This document shows, in pieces, positions 8,332 through 15,286 of a stretch of 64,000 bases of DNA. The stretch comes from Pseudohalioglobus lutimaris (GTDB lineage Bacteria > Pseudomonadota > Gammaproteobacteria > Pseudomonadales > Halieaceae). Location of the stretch: assembly GCF_002866825.1 (NCBI RefSeq), contig NZ_PKUS01000010.1, positions 157,514 through 221,513 of the forward strand, given 5' to 3'. The position numbers were made by a program, and so were the translations under genes. How positions within the stretch are numbered: the stretch's first letter is position 1; each line of letters opens with the position of its first letter. The notes under the pieces were generated by a model that was not told the origin of the DNA, did not search any database, and worked only from the letters and a program-made list of their open reading frames with translations.

Positions 8332-8406
8332 GTATAACAAGGCGGTGTTGTCGCCTTCGGCTCGGACGGCCCACTTCGTGGTCCGCCGCAAACCTCGGCG
8401 TTATGT
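8332..8406 (+). other. attC-like recombination site 3
   Basis: A 75-bp site from GTATAAC to GTTATGT (8400-8406). GTATAAC is the exact reverse complement of the GTTATAC box at 8012 that opens this cassette. Interior arms GGCGG...CCGCC and GGACGGCCCACTTCGTGGTCC form nested stems. Confidence 0.75.
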
Positions 8407-8427
8407 GTACAGTCAGGTATCGAGCTC

Positions 8428-8835
8428 ATGAATAGAGTTGCACAATGTGCATGTAAGAATGTTGAAGTAAGTGTTAAAGGCGATCATGTTAGGCATATAG
8501 CGTGTCACTGCGACTATTGCCAGAGGATGTCAGGGTCTGTGGCAACACTCTGTGCCGTATACAAGGAAGAAGATTTCCTGTCAGCAACTGGAGATACCAC
8601 AGTTTACGAACTGCCTAAGTGGCCAGGTGCGAAAAAGTACTTTTGCTCCAGTTGCGGATCAACGGTTCATTGGGTTAATCCAGTCGCATTTCCTGGCATG
8701 CATATGATTGCTGGTGGCTGTTTCGCAGATCCTGATTTTCCAGCACCAGATACAGTAACCCAAACAAAATATAGACAGCCTTGGTGCCCTGAATTTGAAG
8801 GTGCAGATCACTATGAAGGATATTCAGGTAAGTAA
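8428..8835 (+). CDS. Cassette gene 4: GFA-family zinc protein
   Basis: This 135-residue GFA (glutathione-dependent formaldehyde-activating/CENP-V) family protein starts at ATG 8428. Structural zinc ligands are visible as 'CACKN' near residue 7, 'HCDYCQRMSG' (about 27-36) and 'CSSCGS' (about 73-78), followed by the family's 'GCFADPDFP' and 'PWCPEFEG' segments. Catalytic activity of the family toward S-hydroxymethylglutathione is disputed, so a thiol-adduct or carbonyl detoxification role is only a possibility. It is one of two GFA genes in the array. Confidence 0.85.
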   Translation: MNRVAQCACKNVEVSVKGDHVRHIACHCDYCQRMSGSVATLCAVYKEEDFLSATGDTTVYELPKWPGAKKYFCSSCGSTVHWVNPVAFPGMHMIAGGCFADPDFPAPDTVTQTKYRQPWCPEFEGADHYEGYSGK

Positions 8836-8842
8836 GCTAAAA

Positions 8843-8863
8843 CACATAATTAACTGTTATGTG
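8843..8863 (+). other. Collapsed attC-like inverted repeat
   Basis: CACATAA and TTATGTG (7-bp perfect arms) enclose TTAACTG. The right half contains GTTATGT (8856-8862), identical to the right box of site 3. The left half is ACATAAT, one base from the expected ACATAAC. It looks like a cassette site that has lost its interior, which would make genes 4 and 5 two separate cassettes. Alternatively genes 4 and 5 are one two-gene cassette and this is a small hairpin. Confidence 0.45.
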
Positions 8864-8904
8864 GCAGTAGAGCCAAGCCTCGATCACTAAAGGAGATATA
8901 TCGC

Positions 8905-9135
8905 ATGGAAGCGCTTTCAATTGTTGGTCTTATTCTTTTCATTGTTGGTGGGCTGGGTCTTCTTATCGCCGCCTTCAAGACAAGTATATTGTGGGGAGTA
9001 GGAATAATCGTCATTGCTCCCTCCGCCCTAATTTATACGGTTCTTCACTGGGGCGAGGCAAAGAATCCTTTTTTATTGCAGCTGTTAGGCTTTGTAATTC
9101 TATTCGCCAGCACCAGTGGATTGCAGACGCTGTGA
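8905..9135 (+). CDS. Cassette gene 5: small hypothetical membrane protein
   Basis: This 76-residue protein starts at ATG 8905 behind a strong ribosome binding site (AAAGGAGATATATCGC). It has three hydrophobic stretches (about residues 5-24, 28-46 and 57-74) and few charged residues. No family is recognised. It ends 14 bp before the left box of site 5. Confidence 0.6.
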   Translation: MEALSIVGLILFIVGGLGLLIAAFKTSILWGVGIIVIAPSALIYTVLHWGEAKNPFLLQLLGFVILFASTSGLQTL

Positions 9136-9148
9136 TTATGCGGAAACC

Positions 9149-9235
9149 ACATAACAAGAACCGGCAATACGCCCCTGCGGGGCCGGAAGCCCAAACCGCT
9201 GCGCGGTTTAAGCGCCGCTGCGGTAAGCGTTATGA
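9149..9235 (+). other. attC-like recombination site 5
   Basis: An 87-bp site from ACATAAC to GTTATGA (9229-9235). ACATAAC is the exact reverse complement of GTTATGT, the right box found at both 8400 and 8856. The interior holds GCCCCTGCGGGGC and AAACCGCTGCGCGGTTT hairpins, giving a branched imperfect palindrome. Confidence 0.75.
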
Positions 9236-9244
9236 GTACCTGTA

Positions 9245-9658
9245 ATGACTATCAGTGGTAGCTGCGAGTGCAACAACATCAAAGTCATATGGCACACAAT
9301 TGATCACAGTCTTGTGCCTAGGGCTTGCCAATGTGAGTATTGCTCATCTAAAGATGCCGCCTATGTAACAAAATCAGGCACAAAGTTTGAAGCTATTATT
9401 CAAAACGAGAACCTTCACAAGCAGGTACAGCACGGGTCTAGGAGCGCAGTGTTTCATGAGTGTGCTAACTGTGGCCAGGTTATATTTGTTACATCTGAAA
9501 TAGACGGTGAATTATATGGCGCCCTTAATGCTCGCCACCTCACCAACAAATTTGGGTTCGCGGAACCTGTTGAGCTCAATTATAGCTATCAGTCTCTCGA
9601 GCAGAAACGAGATCGATGGCGTCAGAATTGGTGCCACCCGGTTCTCATAACAAGTTAA
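9245..9658 (+). CDS. Cassette gene 6: second GFA-family protein
   Basis: A 137-residue protein from ATG 9245 with GFA-family zinc ligands 'GSCECNN' (residues about 6-12), 'ACQCEYCSS' (about 27-35) and 'CANCGQ' (about 77-82). It is clearly divergent from the other GFA gene in the array; the C-terminal part, including 'RDRWRQNWCHP', is different. It could act on a different thiol adduct or serve only as a zinc-binding fold. The stop codon sits within the left box region of site 6. Confidence 0.7.
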   Translation: MTISGSCECNNIKVIWHTIDHSLVPRACQCEYCSSKDAAYVTKSGTKFEAIIQNENLHKQVQHGSRSAVFHECANCGQVIFVTSEIDGELYGALNARHLTNKFGFAEPVELNYSYQSLEQKRDRWRQNWCHPVLITS

Positions 9659-9719
9659 GGCAGCAAGGGCGCTTCGCGTTGGGACACACTAACGTGTGCC
9701 CCTGCTTAAAGCGTTAGGC
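9645..9719 (+). other. attC-like recombination site 6
   Basis: A 75-bp site from TCATAAC to GTTAGGC (9713-9719), a perfect GTTRRRY. TCATAAC is the exact reverse complement of the GTTATGA box at 9229 that opens this cassette. The interior contains TTAAGGCAGCAAGGGCGC pairing imperfectly with GTGCCCCTGCTTAAA, tipped by GGGACACACTAACGTGTGCCC. Confidence 0.75.
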
Positions 9720-9739
9720 CATTAACAGGAGACCGAACA

Positions 9740-10036
9740 TTGATAATTGTTTTAGGCAGCGTCATCGTTGATGAAGCGAAGGTATCTGAAGCACTTGAGC
9801 AGAGCAGGGTTCACGTTGCTAGATCCAGGGCTGAACCTGGCTGCATTTCTCATGCGGTTTATCAAGACCCCGAGGTGAAAGGTAAATTGGTCTTTGTGGA
9901 AGAATGGCAAGATAAAGAATCACTAGCTAAGCACTTTCAGGTTCCCGCTTCAGGCGAGTTTGTAAAGGCTGTTAGCGAATTTGCCGTTGAGCCCCCATCT
10001 ATGTCAGTTTTTAGCGCAGAGCGAGTAGAAATTTGA
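9740..10036 (+). CDS. Cassette gene 7: antibiotic biosynthesis monooxygenase-fold protein
   Basis: This 98-residue ABM-family protein starts at TTG 9740, chosen because AGGAGA lies 7 bp upstream and no ATG is in range. 'SRAEPGCISHAVYQDPE' followed by 'LVFVEEWQDKESLAKHFQ' is the classic ABM signature (PF03992). The exact oxygenase or degradative reaction is not determined. It is the second ABM protein in the array and not a close copy of the first. Confidence 0.8.
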   Translation: MIIVLGSVIVDEAKVSEALEQSRVHVARSRAEPGCISHAVYQDPEVKGKLVFVEEWQDKESLAKHFQVPASGEFVKAVSEFAVEPPSMSVFSAERVEI

Positions 10037-10046
10037 GTTTTCGCTG

Positions 10047-10098
10047 GCCTAAAAAGGCCAGGCAGTTCGCTCGCTTTGCTCGCAGGGCGGCGTTAACC
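10047..10098 (+). other. attC-like recombination site 7 (degenerate)
   Basis: A shorter, decayed 52-bp site from GCCTAAA to GTTAACC (10092-10098). The left box matches the expected GCCTAAC (reverse complement of the 9713 box) except for a final C-to-A change. The interior GGCAGTTCGCTCG...CGCAGGGCGGC is still partly palindromic. Confidence 0.5.
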
Positions 10099-10129
10099 GG
10101 TTTAAACCACATCGCAAAGGAAAAATGTC

Positions 10130-10423
10130 ATGGCAGGGTATCTGATAGCAAATTACCGAATAACCAACCCAGAGGCTTATGAAGCCTATCCTCCCGCTGT
10201 AATCCCAACCTTAGTTGCTTGCGGTGCGGAAGTACTTGTCGCTGATTACGAAAGCGAAGTGGTTGAGGGGCAAGCGTCGAGTGTGACTATTGTGTTGAAA
10301 TTCCCGAGCAAGGAAGCGGCGCGTTCATGGTACAACTCTAGCGACTATCAAGAGATCATTCGTCATCGCCTGGATAATACTGAGGGTTTTCTCCTCTTTG
10401 CTGACGAGTTCAGCAGGCCGTGA
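10130..10423 (+). CDS. DUF1330 family protein
   Basis: A 97-residue protein from ATG 10130 with AAAGGAAAAATGTC context. 'MAGYLIANYRITNPEAYEAYPPAVIPTL' and 'KFPSKEAARSWYNSSDYQEI' are diagnostic of DUF1330 (PF07045), a dimeric ferredoxin-like fold related in shape to the ABM proteins. Its function is unknown. It follows degenerate site 7. A second GGCCTAAAAAG box at 10438-10448 suggests the remains of its own trailing site. Confidence 0.85.
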   Translation: MAGYLIANYRITNPEAYEAYPPAVIPTLVACGAEVLVADYESEVVEGQASSVTIVLKFPSKEAARSWYNSSDYQEIIRHRLDNTEGFLLFADEFSRP

Positions 10424-10437
10424 TACTGAGTCTGTAC

Positions 10438-10448
10438 GGCCTAAAAAG
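10438..10448 (+). other. Truncated recombination-site left box
   Basis: GGCCTAAAAAG is identical to the first 11 bp around the left box of site 7 (10046-10056). No paired right box or palindromic interior follows before the next gene at 10515, so this looks like the broken right end of the cassette array. It does not complement the GTTAACC box that opens this cassette, so the assignment is uncertain. Confidence 0.3.
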
Positions 10449-10514
10449 TCACGGTTTGAGAAGCACTAGAGTTGAAATCTCACATAATTCACCGCATTTC
10501 ACGCGATCTTTAAT

Positions 10515-11579
10515 ATGGATAATGAAACAAGAAGTAAATTGATTTACCGCCTCACCTGGATTGCTCTTCTGGTAAGCATCATATCCCTTGTTCTGCTTGT
10601 TGTTGGTAATCAATCAAAAGGTGATACAAGCTTAACGCTTTGGTTTATTCTCCTTCTCTTACTCGTATATGTGTCTGCACCTTTACATGGCATTATCTTA
10701 ATAGGGTCACTGGTCCAGCTAATAAAAGGTAACGGATGGGCTATCAGGTGGGTTTATCTATATTTGATTCTCGCGGTGAGCGGACATTTGATAGTTGGAT
10801 ACAGTCAGGGGGCATTTGATAGTCAGCTTATTAAAATAGCTCGATTTAAAAGGTCAATCGAAGAACCGGCACAGCTAAAACTGGAACAGGCCATTAGTCG
10901 AGGGCCATCATCAAAAATTGAAGATGTGCAGGCTGCTCTGGCCGATGGTGCAAATCCTAATGCAGGTATCTTTGATAACCGCTTACCTTATTTAGTGGTT
11001 GCTGCAAGCAGAGCAGATGTACCGGTAATTAAGGCACTACTGGATGCTGGTGCAGACCCGAACAAACGAGCCACCATAGAATATGAATCTATCGAAAACC
11101 CTTTACCGTTGGATGTAGTAGCCTTTTCAGAATATCAGGGCGTGGCTGTTAGTGTGGAATTGTTACTGGCTGCAGGTGCTGACCCCTCTCAATCTATCAT
11201 GAAGATAGGAGCCTGCAGGCGCGGTGATTTGTCTCTTTATGGCCAAACTGAAAGCTCTGGTGCCAGAGTTCTGTTTGATATGAAGGGTCAAACTTGTCTG
11301 CACCACGCCGCTGAGACAAATCAGCTCGCTTTCTTAAAGGCACTTTTATTTGATCCTGCCTATAAAAATGAAAAGACCAGGGAGATGCTGGTGATGAATA
11401 ACCATAGAGGTCAAACTCCATTGGATGTCGCTGTAAGCAGCGAACATTTCGAAGCTGCCGTTCTTATGGCAAAAGCAGGAGGGAAAGCAAACAAGAAAGA
11501 GCCTCTTAAAGATGTTCTGAGAAATCAGGCTGATAACCCTGTGCTGGATGAGTTAAAAGAACTCCTTCTTGGTGAGTAA
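10515..11579 (+). CDS. Ankyrin-repeat protein with N-terminal membrane domain
   Basis: A 354-residue protein. Residues about 12-105 contain three membrane segments (starting at 'LTWIALLVSIISLVLLVVG'). The rest is soluble and holds ankyrin repeats: 'IEDVQAALADGANPNAG', 'VPVIKALLDAGADPNKRA', 'SVELLLAAGADPSQS', 'TCLHHAAETNQLAFLKALL' and 'RGQTPLDVAVSSEHFEAAV'. Ankyrin repeats bind proteins, and here they are anchored to the inner membrane. Partners are unknown. It lies just right of the cassette array but has no recombination site of its own. Confidence 0.8.
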   Translation: MDNETRSKLIYRLTWIALLVSIISLVLLVVGNQSKGDTSLTLWFILLLLLVYVSAPLHGIILIGSLVQLIKGNGWAIRWVYLYLILAVSGHLIVGYSQGAFDSQLIKIARFKRSIEEPAQLKLEQAISRGPSSKIEDVQAALADGANPNAGIFDNRLPYLVVAASRADVPVIKALLDAGADPNKRATIEYESIENPLPLDVVAFSEYQGVAVSVELLLAAGADPSQSIMKIGACRRGDLSLYGQTESSGARVLFDMKGQTCLHHAAETNQLAFLKALLFDPAYKNEKTREMLVMNNHRGQTPLDVAVSSEHFEAAVLMAKAGGKANKKEPLKDVLRNQADNPVLDELKELLLGE

Positions 11580-11612
11580 CTAGAAGAAGAGCGATTCCAA
11601 CAAGCGCTTCCA

Positions 11613-11822
11613 CTACACCCGCAAATCGCGCGGATCAGTGAATTCAACGTTAATGAACGGCAGCTCCCTGCCCACGACCAAGGCATTCCACATGGAGTGT
11701 TCGATAATGAGTGCTAATGCCAAGATAAAGGCCGCTGTCGTCGACCAAAGCTGACGCTCAGATACTTGTGGTAATCTGGGTTTCAGAGTGAGCTCCCGAA
11801 CTGCAGCGGACAATTTACTCAC
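11613..11822 (-). CDS. Possible small single-span membrane protein
   Basis: A 69-residue reverse frame from GTG 11822 with a central hydrophobic helix (about residues 27-49) and a soluble tail ending 'FINVEFTDPRDLRV'. Composition looks protein-like, but the ribosome binding site is poor (AGGTGAG overlaps the start) and no family is recognised. It is the only reverse gene candidate in the island. Confidence 0.3.
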   Translation of the reverse strand: MSKLSAAVRELTLKPRLPQVSERQLWSTTAAFILALALIIEHSMWNALVVGRELPFINVEFTDPRDLRV

Positions 11823-11869
11823 CTGCTAGCCAACGCACTACAAGCCAACGAGGAATTGATTCGTAATCA

Positions 11870-12394
11870 ATGGACCCACGAATTCGGCGATATAAGTCTT
11901 CGGATGCCGCAGCCTTTCAAGAGGCGGTACTCAGCTCCATAAATCATCTATCCCGGTGGCTTTCGTGGTGTACCCCCGCTTATAGCATCAATGACGCAGT
12001 GGAATGGGTCAATTCAGCAGAGAATTCCTGGAAAGCGGGAACGGACTATCGATTTTTAGTAGAAGACACTAAAACCGGGGCAGTCATTGGTGGAGTGGGA
12101 ATCAATCAAATTGTGCATCAACATCGTGTTGGCAATCTAGGGTACTGGGTTCGCGAGTCCGCAATAAATCGTGGAGTATGTACAACAGCCGCTCGTCTTG
12201 CGACGGAATATGCCTTCAGGGAACTGGGCTTTCAGCGAATAGAAATACATATCCAAGTCGATAATCACGCTAGCAATGCGGTCGCGTCAAAGCTAGGCGG
12301 CGAGTTTGAGGGGATCTTGCGAAACAAGCTGATGTTCAATGGCGAATCTGTTCGAGCCAAATGCTATTCCATCATTCCAAGTGACTACGAATAA
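11870..12394 (+). CDS. GNAT N-acetyltransferase (RimJ/RimL type)
   Basis: A 174-residue acetyltransferase starting at ATG 11870. 'LSRWLSWCTPAYS', 'GVGINQIVHQHRVGNLGYWVRESAINRGVCTTAARL' (the acetyl-CoA pyrophosphate loop region, with R-G-V-C in place of the usual Q/R-x-x-G) and 'LGFQRIEIHIQVDNHASNAVASKLG' are the motifs of the RimJ/RimL-like GNAT group. These acetylate protein N-termini or small amines; the substrate is unknown. It is the last island gene before the tRNA. Confidence 0.85.
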   Translation: MDPRIRRYKSSDAAAFQEAVLSSINHLSRWLSWCTPAYSINDAVEWVNSAENSWKAGTDYRFLVEDTKTGAVIGGVGINQIVHQHRVGNLGYWVRESAINRGVCTTAARLATEYAFRELGFQRIEIHIQVDNHASNAVASKLGGEFEGILRNKLMFNGESVRAKCYSIIPSDYE

Positions 12395-12435
12395 CCGGCT
12401 ACCGAGCGTCCGCTACTGGCCCTGTGGATTCAACC

Positions 12436-12450
12436 GGTCAGCGGTTCGAT
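12436..12450 (+). repeat. 15-bp inverted copy of the tRNA-Ala T-arm
   Basis: GGTCAGCGGTTCGAT here on the plus strand equals the variable-loop/T-arm sequence of the tRNA-Ala gene, which is on the minus strand (12519-12533). The two copies are in inverted orientation around the tRNA terminator. It may be a remnant of past integration at the tRNA. Confidence 0.5.
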
Positions 12451-12465
12451 TGGCGGCCCATACGG

Positions 12466-12498
12466 AAAAAGCCGGACCTCATACGAGATCCGGCTTTT
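12466..12498 (-). terminator. Rho-independent terminator of tRNA-Ala
   Basis: AAAAGCCGGA and TCCGGCTTTT form a perfect 10-bp stem just downstream (minus-strand sense) of the tRNA 3' end. The T-rich arm follows the stem in minus-strand reading. It would also stop plus-strand transcription leaving the island. Confidence 0.8.
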
Positions 12499-12501
12499 GA
12501 T

Positions 12502-12577
12502 TGGTGGAGCTAAGCGGGATCGAACCGCTGACCTCAACACTGCCAGTGTTGCGCTCTCCCAGCTGAGCTATAGCCCC
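12502..12577 (-). tRNA. tRNA-Ala(GGC)
   Basis: The reverse complement folds as a complete 76-nt tRNA. The acceptor GGGGCTA pairs with TAGCTCC, the D-arm is GCTC...GAGC, and the anticodon stem CAACA/TGTTG carries loop CTGGCAG with anticodon GGC. The T-arm is AGCGG-TTCGATC-CCGCT and the 3' CCA is encoded. It reads GCC/GCU alanine codons. The accessory island begins right at its 3' side, a classic integration target, while the gltX operon lies about 2.3 kb to its 5' side. Confidence 0.97.
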
Positions 12578-12705
12578 AAGAACTTGTGCTAACTTGTTGA
12601 TCCATCTGGATTTTTGCGTGAGCAAGATCAATCAAGAGGTGCGCATTTTATTTAGCCGGGCCGCGCCTGTCAAGGCATGTGCGGAAATACCGCAGAGCTG
12701 CCGCA

Positions 12706-13701
12706 CTATAGCGAAAGCCACAGGCGCAGCAGATGCCGCCGCTGCGCCGGGTCTTCAAAATCCTCGTACTCGGTGCGGGCGTGCAGAATGGTATGGTTGG
12801 ACAGCAACTGAATATCCCCCGGTTGCAGGTCCATATCCAGGTACATACCCTCCTCCATGGCGATCGACTCGTAGGTATCGAACAGATCTTCTTCCTCTTG
12901 CGTTAGCGGTGGCACGTCATCATGGCGCACGGCTGAACGGAAGTAGTCCGCGTGATAGAAGGTGCGCAGGCTGTCGTCTGCATAGCGACACGGGGGAATC
13001 AACAAGGTGCTGCCCACCTCATTCACATCCTTATCGCGAACATCCAGGTGAACCGGTTCGAACAGCCTCGCTACGAGCTCCGGTCTGCGGCGCAGTAATT
13101 CGTTGAACACGGCAACGGAGCTTACAATGCGGCTCTTACCTCCGGACCGCGCTTTGTGCAGGCATAACAGGCCGACCACGTCCGCGGCATCGCAGTGGTA
13201 GTCGATGTTAGCGGCGGTCTTGTAGAGTCGTACCGTGTTGACTGCGGCGCGCTCGCGCAAATCGACGACATGGCCCAGCAGGTGGCCGTCCGGGTTTTGT
13301 TCGCCTGGTTGACCCAGATGCAATCCAAAGCACCAGAAGAATCGCTCGCATTGCGCCTGTGACCAGCGCTCAACCGGCACACCGCGAATCACCTGGAAGC
13401 CCAGCCCCGAGCCGAGAGTCGCTCGCCACTCCTGAAAGCGTTGCGTCAGTGCGGGAAGCGGGAAGTCGCTGGCTGTGAGCGTGCGTGTATCCACCGCGCG
13501 GTCTTCAAGGAGGGCCAGAGCCGCCTCAATCTCCGCAATCTCGCCTTCCTCAAGCCGATAAGCCATTTGCTCCAACGGCGGTATGTCTTTTCCCCGCCAT
13601 GCCGCCGCGTATTGCAGTGGTTCACGCGGTATCTGCTGGTGTGGTCGATCGAAGTAATGCAGAGTCTGCTCTATAAAGCTAAGGTAATGGGCGCTGGACA
13701 C
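12706..13701 (-). CDS. TauD/TfdA-family Fe(II)/2-oxoglutarate dioxygenase
   Basis: A 331-residue protein. I choose GTG 13701 because AGGAGA lies 6 bp upstream; the frame is open 20 codons further, but that stretch has no ribosome binding site. 'YKTAANIDYHCDAADVVGLLCLHKARSGGKSRIVSS' supplies the HxD iron ligands and cofactor region of the TauD/TfdA fold. 'QLLSNHTILHARTEYEDF' supplies the distal histidine and 'RRHLLRLWLSL' the 2-oxoglutarate arginine. The family oxidises a wide range of small molecules. Context gives no substrate. Confidence 0.85.
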   Translation of the reverse strand: MSSAHYLSFIEQTLHYFDRPHQQIPREPLQYAAAWRGKDIPPLEQMAYRLEEGEIAEIEAALALLEDRAVDTRTLTASDFPLPALTQRFQEWRATLGSGLGFQVIRGVPVERWSQAQCERFFWCFGLHLGQPGEQNPDGHLLGHVVDLRERAAVNTVRLYKTAANIDYHCDAADVVGLLCLHKARSGGKSRIVSSVAVFNELLRRRPELVARLFEPVHLDVRDKDVNEVGSTLLIPPCRYADDSLRTFYHADYFRSAVRHDDVPPLTQEEEDLFDTYESIAMEEGMYLDMDLQPGDIQLLSNHTILHARTEYEDFEDPAQRRHLLRLWLSL

Positions 13702-13908
13702 GGCTGGTCTCCTGATAAGAACCGGGCTTGCCGACGTTGCGTGAACTGTAAACCGTGACAATCCGTAAACACAGGTATTCTACTTGAATAGTTGTTCGTG
13801 AGTAGACCGTGGACGGCGATTGTGGGAGTGAACTGCGCGAGGAAGACAGTACCGAGCCTGTACTGATTCGTATGGTCCACATAACCAGCAACACAGAGGT
13901 AACACCCA

Positions 13909-14280
13909 ATGTTTGAAAAGTTACTCCTGAGCGCAAGCGGGCTCATCTTCCTCGGCTACGGCCTGGCTTGCTTCATCAACCCTGAACTACCCGCCGCGCT
14001 TGCCGGTTTGAGTATCGAATCCGGCGACGGCTTTGCAGAAATGGGGGCAATGTACGGCGGTCTGCAGTTCGGCGTGGGTGTATTCTGCCTGATGTGCGCG
14101 GCCATACCTGTGCATACCCGCGCCGGCTTACTGCTGTTATTGCTGGGTATAGGCTGCATTGCACTGGCAAGGTTGGTCTCTGCCTGGGATGCGGATTGGA
14201 TGGTGGGTTCGTACACCTGGGGTGCCTTGGCCTTTGAGCTGCTGGTTTCCGTGCTAGCCGCCGTCGCCCTGAAGCGTTAA
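13909..14280 (+). CDS. DUF4345-like small membrane protein
   Basis: A 123-residue protein with four membrane helices: 'LLLSASGLIFLGYGLACFI', a second around 'MGAMYGGLQFGVGVFCLMCAA', then 'AGLLLLLLGIGCIALARLV' and 'ALAFELLVSVLAAVAL'. The 'EMGAMYGGLQFGVGVF' helix is characteristic of DUF4345. Function is unknown. ATG 13909 follows GAGGTAACACCCA. It is 53 bp ahead of the SlyD-like gene and may share its promoter. Confidence 0.75.
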   Translation: MFEKLLLSASGLIFLGYGLACFINPELPAALAGLSIESGDGFAEMGAMYGGLQFGVGVFCLMCAAIPVHTRAGLLLLLLGIGCIALARLVSAWDADWMVGSYTWGALAFELLVSVLAAVALKR

Positions 14281-14333
14281 AGAATAAACGTGTGTATGAT
14301 ACGCGCGACGTAAAACAGCATGAGCGACCCAGC

Positions 14334-14816
14334 GTGAATATAGGCCCCAAAACCGTTACCGTTTTCCACTACACATTGCGCAATGCAGCAGGCGAGGAGC
14401 TGGAAACCTCGCGTGGCAGCGACCCCAGCGCCTTTCTGTACGGCGCGAACAATATTATTCCCGGTCTGGAAAAAGCCTTGAAAGACAGAACAGCGGGCGA
14501 TGTGTTTACGGCCGACATTGCAGCGGACGATGCCTACGGGCAGGTAGACCCCAAGCGGCAACAACGCGTCCCCAGCAAGCACCTGGTATACAAGGGCAAG
14601 TTAAAGCCGGGTATGGTGGTGCAGCTCAACACCAGCGAAGGGCGCGTGCCGGTAACCGTAGTGAAGGCGGGCCGCCACAGCGCCGATATCGATACCAACC
14701 ACCCACTGGCAGGACAGGCTCTCAGCTTTGACATCGAGATCATAGAGGTACGGGAGGCGAGCGCGGAAGAAGTTGCCCACGGTCATGCTCATGGACCCGG
14801 TGGACATCACCACTAG
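14334..14816 (+). CDS. SlyD-like FKBP-type peptidyl-prolyl cis-trans isomerase
   Basis: I take GTG 14334, giving V/M-N-I-G-P-K-T-V-T-V, the usual N-terminus of SlyD-type FKBPs. The upstream frame (to 14292) lacks a ribosome binding site. The 160-residue protein has the FKBP half 'VFHYTLRNAAGEELETS' and 'ALKDRTAGDVFTADIAADDAYGQ', the inserted flap domain (about residues 66-130), and a His-rich tail 'HGHAHGPGGHHH'. SlyD proteins are cytoplasmic proline isomerases and chaperones whose His tail binds nickel. The tail here is short but clearly metal-binding in type. Confidence 0.9.
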   Translation: MNIGPKTVTVFHYTLRNAAGEELETSRGSDPSAFLYGANNIIPGLEKALKDRTAGDVFTADIAADDAYGQVDPKRQQRVPSKHLVYKGKLKPGMVVQLNTSEGRVPVTVVKAGRHSADIDTNHPLAGQALSFDIEIIEVREASAEEVAHGHAHGPGGHHH

Positions 14817-14832
14817 GCAAACCGCAAGTAGA

Positions 14833-14864
14833 GCATGCACCGCGGCGGCGCGCGGTAAGCATGC
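14833..14864. terminator. Stem-loop between convergent genes
   Basis: GCATGCACCGCG pairs with CGCGGT-aa-GCATGC around a 6-nt loop, lying between the convergent slyD-like and ychJ-like genes. There is no long T-run, so it may be a factor-dependent or weak bidirectional terminator. Confidence 0.4.
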
Positions 14865-14887
14865 CAGGCGCCGCTGGCCACTACTAA

Positions 14888-15286
14888 CTATAAGTGCTCC
14901 CCATCCAGGTAATACCAGCTTCCGTCGATCTTTTCGAAACGGCTGCGTTCGTGCAAACGGTGCCCTTTACCCGCCACCTTGAAGCGGGCGACAAACTCCA
15001 CCGTGCCCTCACCCTGTTCCTGCTGACCCGCCTCAGTGGCCTTGATCGAAAGACCTATCCATTTTTGCCCCGGGTCCAGGCGAACACGAGAGGGCCGCGT
15101 CCTTGGGTGCCAGGTGGCGAGCAGGTAGTCGGTCTCGCCACGCGCAAACGCGCTGTAGCGGGACCGCATTAATGCCTCTGCAGTGGTCGCCGAGGACTCA
15201 CCGGAAATAAGGCGGCCGCAGCATGCCTCGTACTCAATTTTGCCCCCACAGGGACAGGCCGCAGTAGCGGCCGCTGGCCTAGCCAT
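14888..15286 (-). CDS. YchJ-family (UPF0225) protein
   Basis: A 132-residue protein. ATG 15286 is chosen because the protein then starts MARPAAATAACPCGG, with the zinc-type 'CPCGG...YEACCG' motif of SEC-C/YchJ proteins right at the N-terminus. It is followed by the family's 'AEALMRSRYSAFARGETDYLLATWHP' segment. The C-terminal 'VEFVARFKVAGKGHRLHERSRFEKIDGSWYYLDG' completes the NTF2-like fold. Function is unknown. Its start overlaps the end of the TRIC-type channel gene by 8 bp, so the two are translationally linked. Confidence 0.85.
   Translation of the reverse strand: MARPAAATAACPCGGKIEYEACCGRLISGESSATTAEALMRSRYSAFARGETDYLLATWHPRTRPSRVRLDPGQKWIGLSIKATEAGQQEQGEGTVEFVARFKVAGKGHRLHERSRFEKIDGSWYYLDGEHL

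Noticed and set aside
6083..12500. Prophage or insertion sequence in the island
   Set aside because: No transposase, integrase, phage structural gene or terminal repeats were found; the attC-like sites explain the layout.
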